Positions 62,901-64,000 of a stretch of DNA of 64,000 nucleotides are shown piece after piece. The position numbers and the translations under genes were made by a program. This stretch comes from Metellina segmentata (lineage: Eukaryota; Arthropoda; Arachnida; Araneae; Tetragnathidae), in NCBI GenBank assembly GCA_947359465.1, contig OX375877.1:67372698-67436697 (forward strand), in the 5' to 3' direction. How positions within the stretch are numbered: position 1 is the first letter of the stretch; every line of letters begins with the position of its first letter. A model generated the notes under the pieces. The model made no database searches, was not told where the DNA came from, and worked only from the letters and a program-made list of their open reading frames with translations.

Positions 62901-63335
62901 ACAGCTATGCATCTTTTAAAATAATATCCATGGTTAACCAATTACTAACTGTTCAGAATAAGTGACTTCCGTATAAGGATCATAGTGCTACTGCACATTT
63001 TTTTTGACAGTGTATTTTTATTCATAATTCTTTATATCCTGTTTGATTAGAATTTTTTTTAGATTTCTCTGTTAAGAGTTTTTGTTTAATTTATCGACAC
63101 ATTTCTTTTTCTCTTATATATATGCTTGTGTTTAAACGAATAGTTATATTCTATTCAAACAGATTAACCGGCAGGAATCGTTAGACAAAGCAGACAGCTC
63201 ATCCACCCCTTCGTCCACTCCATCATCAAAGCAGGCTGGGAATGCTTTCAATTTTCTTAGTGCTGGTGGCAATTCAGATTCTCTCTTTGGTGATGAGTCT
63301 GATGCAGAGGATTTATTTTCATCTAAAAAGACTCA
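47890..63335 (+). CDS. WASHC2: WASHC2/FAM21-like WASH complex subunit, 5' part, 12 coding exons, runs off the window
   Basis: WASHC2 (FAM21) is the long-tailed subunit of the endosomal WASH actin-nucleation complex. Its head binds WASH partners and its disordered acidic tail binds retromer VPS35 and capping protein. Coding exons: 47890-47994, 49782-49874, 50621-50692, 51655-51708, 51786-51953, 53708-53801, 54050-54114, 57454-57763, 59841-59944, 60063-60156, 60728-60846, 63163-63335; all join in frame. The head matches human FAM21 closely (WSVEEIRRSS, EFSQ..ISRTHE, NDF.MLSN.QF.ENRVYDEE, ILEPKD, RPLP..IGS). The tail carries repeated acidic Leu-Phe motifs: SELFGSE, EDLFMDDE, TGLFQSD, NDLFGD, ILFGNDED, DSLFGDE, EDLF. 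The exon with the ATG lies upstream and was not identified. The gene ends outside the window. Confidence 0.92.
48097..48240 (+). repeat. SINE-B copy
   Basis: GTGCTAGCAACCTGCTAGTT, B-box-like GTTTGATTCCTTCC, CTGGGTCAGTAAAACTG and a 3' end at GTGCCATAAAATC. In WASHC2 intron. Confidence 0.65.
48241..49781. other. WASHC2 intron, featureless
   Basis: AT-rich intron. No exon, RNA gene or clear repeat recognised. Confidence 0.4.
49782..49874 (+). CDS. WASHC2: WASHC2-like exon, head domain
   Basis: Thirty-one codons, LYNLLNEFSQNIISRTHEVE and NAVDSLVYKTK. Near match to [20 protein letters not shown] in human. Confidence 0.93.
50621..50692 (+). CDS. WASHC2: WASHC2-like exon, head domain
   Basis: Twenty-four codons, MANVKINNVINDFHMLSNLQ and FVEN. 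The NDF.MLSN.QF.EN block is the strongest family signature. Confidence 0.94.
50908..51242 (-). mobile_element. Helitron-like element, minus strand
   Basis: The 5' end on the minus strand is A|TCTATACGTGTAAAAAAGG; the 3' end near 50908 reads CCCTTAG|T, slightly off the CTAG consensus. Same family as 2335-2660. It lies in a WASHC2 intron. Confidence 0.55.
51655..51708 (+). CDS. WASHC2: WASHC2-like exon
   Basis: Eighteen codons, RVYDEEITESVPEAKITE, matching RVYDEEVEEPVLKAE in human. The following intron is only 77 bp. Confidence 0.93.
51786..51953 (+). CDS. WASHC2: WASHC2-like exon
   Basis: Fifty-six codons beginning KTKEQKETEMLPKIIKAVEL and ending GRTILEPK. It matches [20 protein letters not shown] through ILEPKD of human, including the acidic SDSEDED segment. 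Confidence 0.94.
51954..53707. other. WASHC2 intron, featureless
   Basis: AT-rich intron with no supported feature beyond splice signals of the flanking exons. Confidence 0.4.
53708..53801 (+). CDS. WASHC2: WASHC2-like exon
   Basis: Encodes DPYEHRPLPFIIGSEEFQNS then DYAGLQDLLEE plus one base. RPLP..IGS is conserved in FAM21. Donor AAG|GTAAGA. Confidence 0.92.
54050..54114 (+). CDS. WASHC2: WASHC2-like exon, acidic
   Basis: Encodes (D)ADYSAEIEISSSDSEETST and DE. Acidic and serine-rich; start of the disordered tail. Possible CK2 sites by composition. Confidence 0.88.
54282..54352. repeat. 19-bp tandem repeat, about 3.7 units
   Basis: Unit CTTTCTCTTAACAACTACT; the third and fourth units carry CTTTA in place of CTTAA. 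WASHC2 intron. Confidence 0.9.
55200..55350 (-). repeat. Unclassified dispersed repeat, copy 2 (ACTGGTCC type)
   Basis: Inverted relative of 20222-20372. It contains a hairpin ACTGGTCCCAAGGACCAGT at about 55209-55227. Confidence 0.65.
56166..56226 (+). repeat. SINE-B 3' fragment
   Basis: GCGCAGTTTGGCAAATATGG and CCTTGTGCCATAAAAACCC. Confidence 0.55.
56405..56505 (+). repeat. SINE-A fragment with internal deletion
   Basis: CGCCTCGTCATCTGACCGTG, then directly ATAGCCTGTTGTGTTGCTCT and TTAATTAAAAC; the DNA between is deleted. Confidence 0.6.
56698..57338 (-). mobile_element. Non-autonomous Helitron-like element
   Basis: On the minus strand: A|TCTATATATATAATTCTC at 57338 to GGGGGCGGGCCCCCTAG|T at 56698. 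The 3' terminal hairpin and the CTAG end match the element at 15429. The GC-rich block at 56698-56790 holds further short palindromes (GGATTGC/GCAATCC, GGTTCGC/GCGAACC, GCGAAGC-type). Confidence 0.7.
57454..57763 (+). CDS. WASHC2: WASHC2-like exon, first LF motif
   Basis: About 103 codons beginning EEPLPLDEDPFTGAATQEKL. It contains SSSEESELFGSEKDD, the first acidic Leu-Phe motif, then a basic/polar stretch ending LPSPKAPEKK plus one base. The donor GTGCTA is weak but keeps frame with the next exon. Confidence 0.88.
57958..58526 (-). mobile_element. Non-autonomous Helitron-like element
   Basis: On the minus strand: A|TCTAATATTATAAAAGCA at 58526 to GGGCAACGCAGTGGCTAG|T at 57958. TC start, CTAG end, A-T insertion site. 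The interior matches the fragment at 33220-33610. Confidence 0.65.
59841..59944 (+). CDS. WASHC2: WASHC2-like exon, LF motifs
   Basis: Encodes (E)KEDLFMDDEASDEESPFRK then KTGLFQSDLRFDEEK. Two LF motifs in acidic context. Confidence 0.88.
60063..60156 (+). CDS. WASHC2: WASHC2-like exon, LF motif
   Basis: Encodes DMFENDLFGDLPKESKKVSE then KPKPTPEKAPT plus one base. Contains DLFGD. Donor GTGAGT. Confidence 0.88.
60354..60440. repeat. 41-bp tandem duplication
   Basis: Two units beginning GCAGTTACTGTAAATATGCT that differ at a single position (TTGACAA / TTGACAG). WASHC2 intron; looks recent. Confidence 0.9.
60728..60846 (+). CDS. WASHC2: WASHC2-like exon, LF motif
   Basis: Encodes (S)TVQKKKEEAILFGNDEDSE then DDIFKTLVTT and RKPTVAKDTS. 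Same layout as LLFSSDEEDQW modules in human FAM21. Confidence 0.88.
61050..61235 (-). repeat. SINE-C copy, tRNA-headed
   Basis: The head at the right end is of the head 1 type, worn (GGTTCTTGGTTCAAAAATCT, GTATAGTGGTGAGGACG on the minus strand). The body resembles 7915-8098 rather than SINE-A. Confidence 0.5.
61305..62215 (+). repeat. SINE-A copy with head 2, split by a hAT remnant
   Basis: The 5' part is at 61305-61402 (GGGTTGCGAATCCAACC, TGTCGTGGCCTCAAATGTC) and the 3' part at 62045-62215 (CCTCGTCATCTGACCGCGAT, TTCGGGTTTGATCC). The inserted segment holds a hAT-like relic; ATCACT flanks it on both sides. Confidence 0.65.
61600..62043 (+). pseudogene. hAT/DUF659-type transposase relic
   Basis: LCLVRLEGRFSETIKFISTT and THKQ, then an in-frame TAA at 61684, then EKAQKYKNIQQLH..., LENEHFRAFLKKYAGKEIPL with ESTLRKNY, and after a deletion HAELEKKNHSTI. 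The order (zinc-finger remnant, L.NE.FR.FL.KY..K.IP.ESTLRKNY, HAELEK.NHSTI) resembles CGGBP1-like hAT transposases. The stop and the deletion make it a pseudogene. Confidence 0.65.
63163..63335 (+). CDS. WASHC2: WASHC2-like exon, last in the window
   Basis: Encodes INRQESLDKADSSSTPSSTP and on through SDSLFGDESDAEDLFSSKKT, ending in phase 2 at CA|GTAAGT. The next exon lies beyond the window. Confidence 0.88.
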
Positions 63336-63468
63336 GTAAGTGCTTTGGTTTGATACCAATTTCAATCAATATTTCAATTTAGATTTATTTGATTTGGTTT
63401 TATTCTCAAAACTTGAAAATGCAGGGTATGTGGCTTAGTTACGTATATTCTATGGCAGTGTGTAATAC

Positions 63469-64000
63469 AGGGTTCCCACAGGCCTTGAAAGGTACTTGAA
63501 TTTCATTTTCGTTTTCAAGGGCCCCGGAAAGTACTTGAATTTGGTGCAAAATACTTGAATTTGTTTTGAAAAATTTTAATCTGGAATTTTTCTTGTTTGA
63601 ATTATTTCGAAACGCATGCACTTAGAAGGCGTGGCTTCATTCCGATTCCAACAAATACGCTTGTTCATCTATTGAGGCATGTGTTTCTTTTCTCAAGGTC
63701 AGTGGGATTCTGTGTCGGTTCGAACATATAGAACATAAATATAATAACTTAGCTACTCTACTTTTTCTTTTCTAGAATTTTTTATTTCCCATAACATGCT
63801 TGGAATATTGACTAGAAATATGTTTGGAATTGTTAAGTATGTGAATGGTAATGAAAAGGTTACATTACACGAGAGGTTCTTCAGAAAAGTTGTCTACTAA
63901 AATGGGAGGTTAAAGAGGGAATTTCTGCCATTTTACGATAGTCCTTGAAAAACTTCAAATGGGCCTAGAAAAGTACTTGAATTTTTTTCCCACCAAAGAG
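63469..64000 (+). mobile_element. Left end of a hAT-type repeat, cut by the window edge
   Basis: Starts CAGGGTTCCCACAGGCCTTG and repeats CTTGAAA...TACTTGAATTT wording; the right end before the window edge carries AGTCCTTGAAAAACTTCAAA. The CAGGG tip is typical of hAT elements. The second terminus lies outside. Confidence 0.5.

Noticed and set aside
1..64000. CRISPR arrays, bacterial operons, riboswitches
   Set aside because: No regularly spaced repeats of the right kind and no prokaryotic gene layout; the tandem repeats found are short simple duplications.

Overview
The window reads as nuclear DNA of an arthropod, probably a chelicerate such as a spider. This is inferred from the AT-rich sequence, the many short exons separated by kilobase introns with GT/AG borders, two animal-type housekeeping genes, and a heavy load of SINEs, hAT, Tc1/mariner, Helitron and LINE relics. 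Nothing bacterial is present. The species cannot be fixed from the sequence alone.

Minus strand, 34762 down to 1947: a complete OTUD4/Otu-like gene (OTU-fold protein with a Tudor domain). I could chain 21 coding exons with matching splice phases into one 711-residue frame. The catalytic cysteine motif is intact, but the position of the catalytic histidine encodes arginine. A CCAAT box, an octamer and a CACGCCC box lie just upstream of the ATG.

Plus strand, 47890 to beyond 63335: the 5' part of a WASHC2/FAM21-like gene (tail subunit of the endosomal WASH complex). Twelve coding exons join in frame for 483 codons plus two bases, then the gene runs off the window. The exon carrying its ATG was not found. 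The two genes are divergent.

Between and inside the genes the DNA is a nested archive of mobile elements. The main pieces are a tRNA-derived SINE group with one shared body and at least two different tRNA-like heads; a second, shorter SINE family; hAT elements with 8-bp target duplications at 30988-32333, 40906-42128 and 44177-45008; four non-autonomous Helitron-like elements on the minus strand (15429, 50908, 56698, 57958) plus one 5' end at 2335; a Helentron-type endonuclease fragment at 38.7-39.4 kb; a Tc1-like element (36469-38263) carrying a foldback MITE; and RNase H relics of LINEs. The 36-45 kb interval is almost entirely such material.

The two genes have no obvious joint function. 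OTUD4-type proteins act on ubiquitin signalling and RNA granules, whereas WASHC2 links the WASH complex to retromer on endosomes. Their proximity is reported as layout only.
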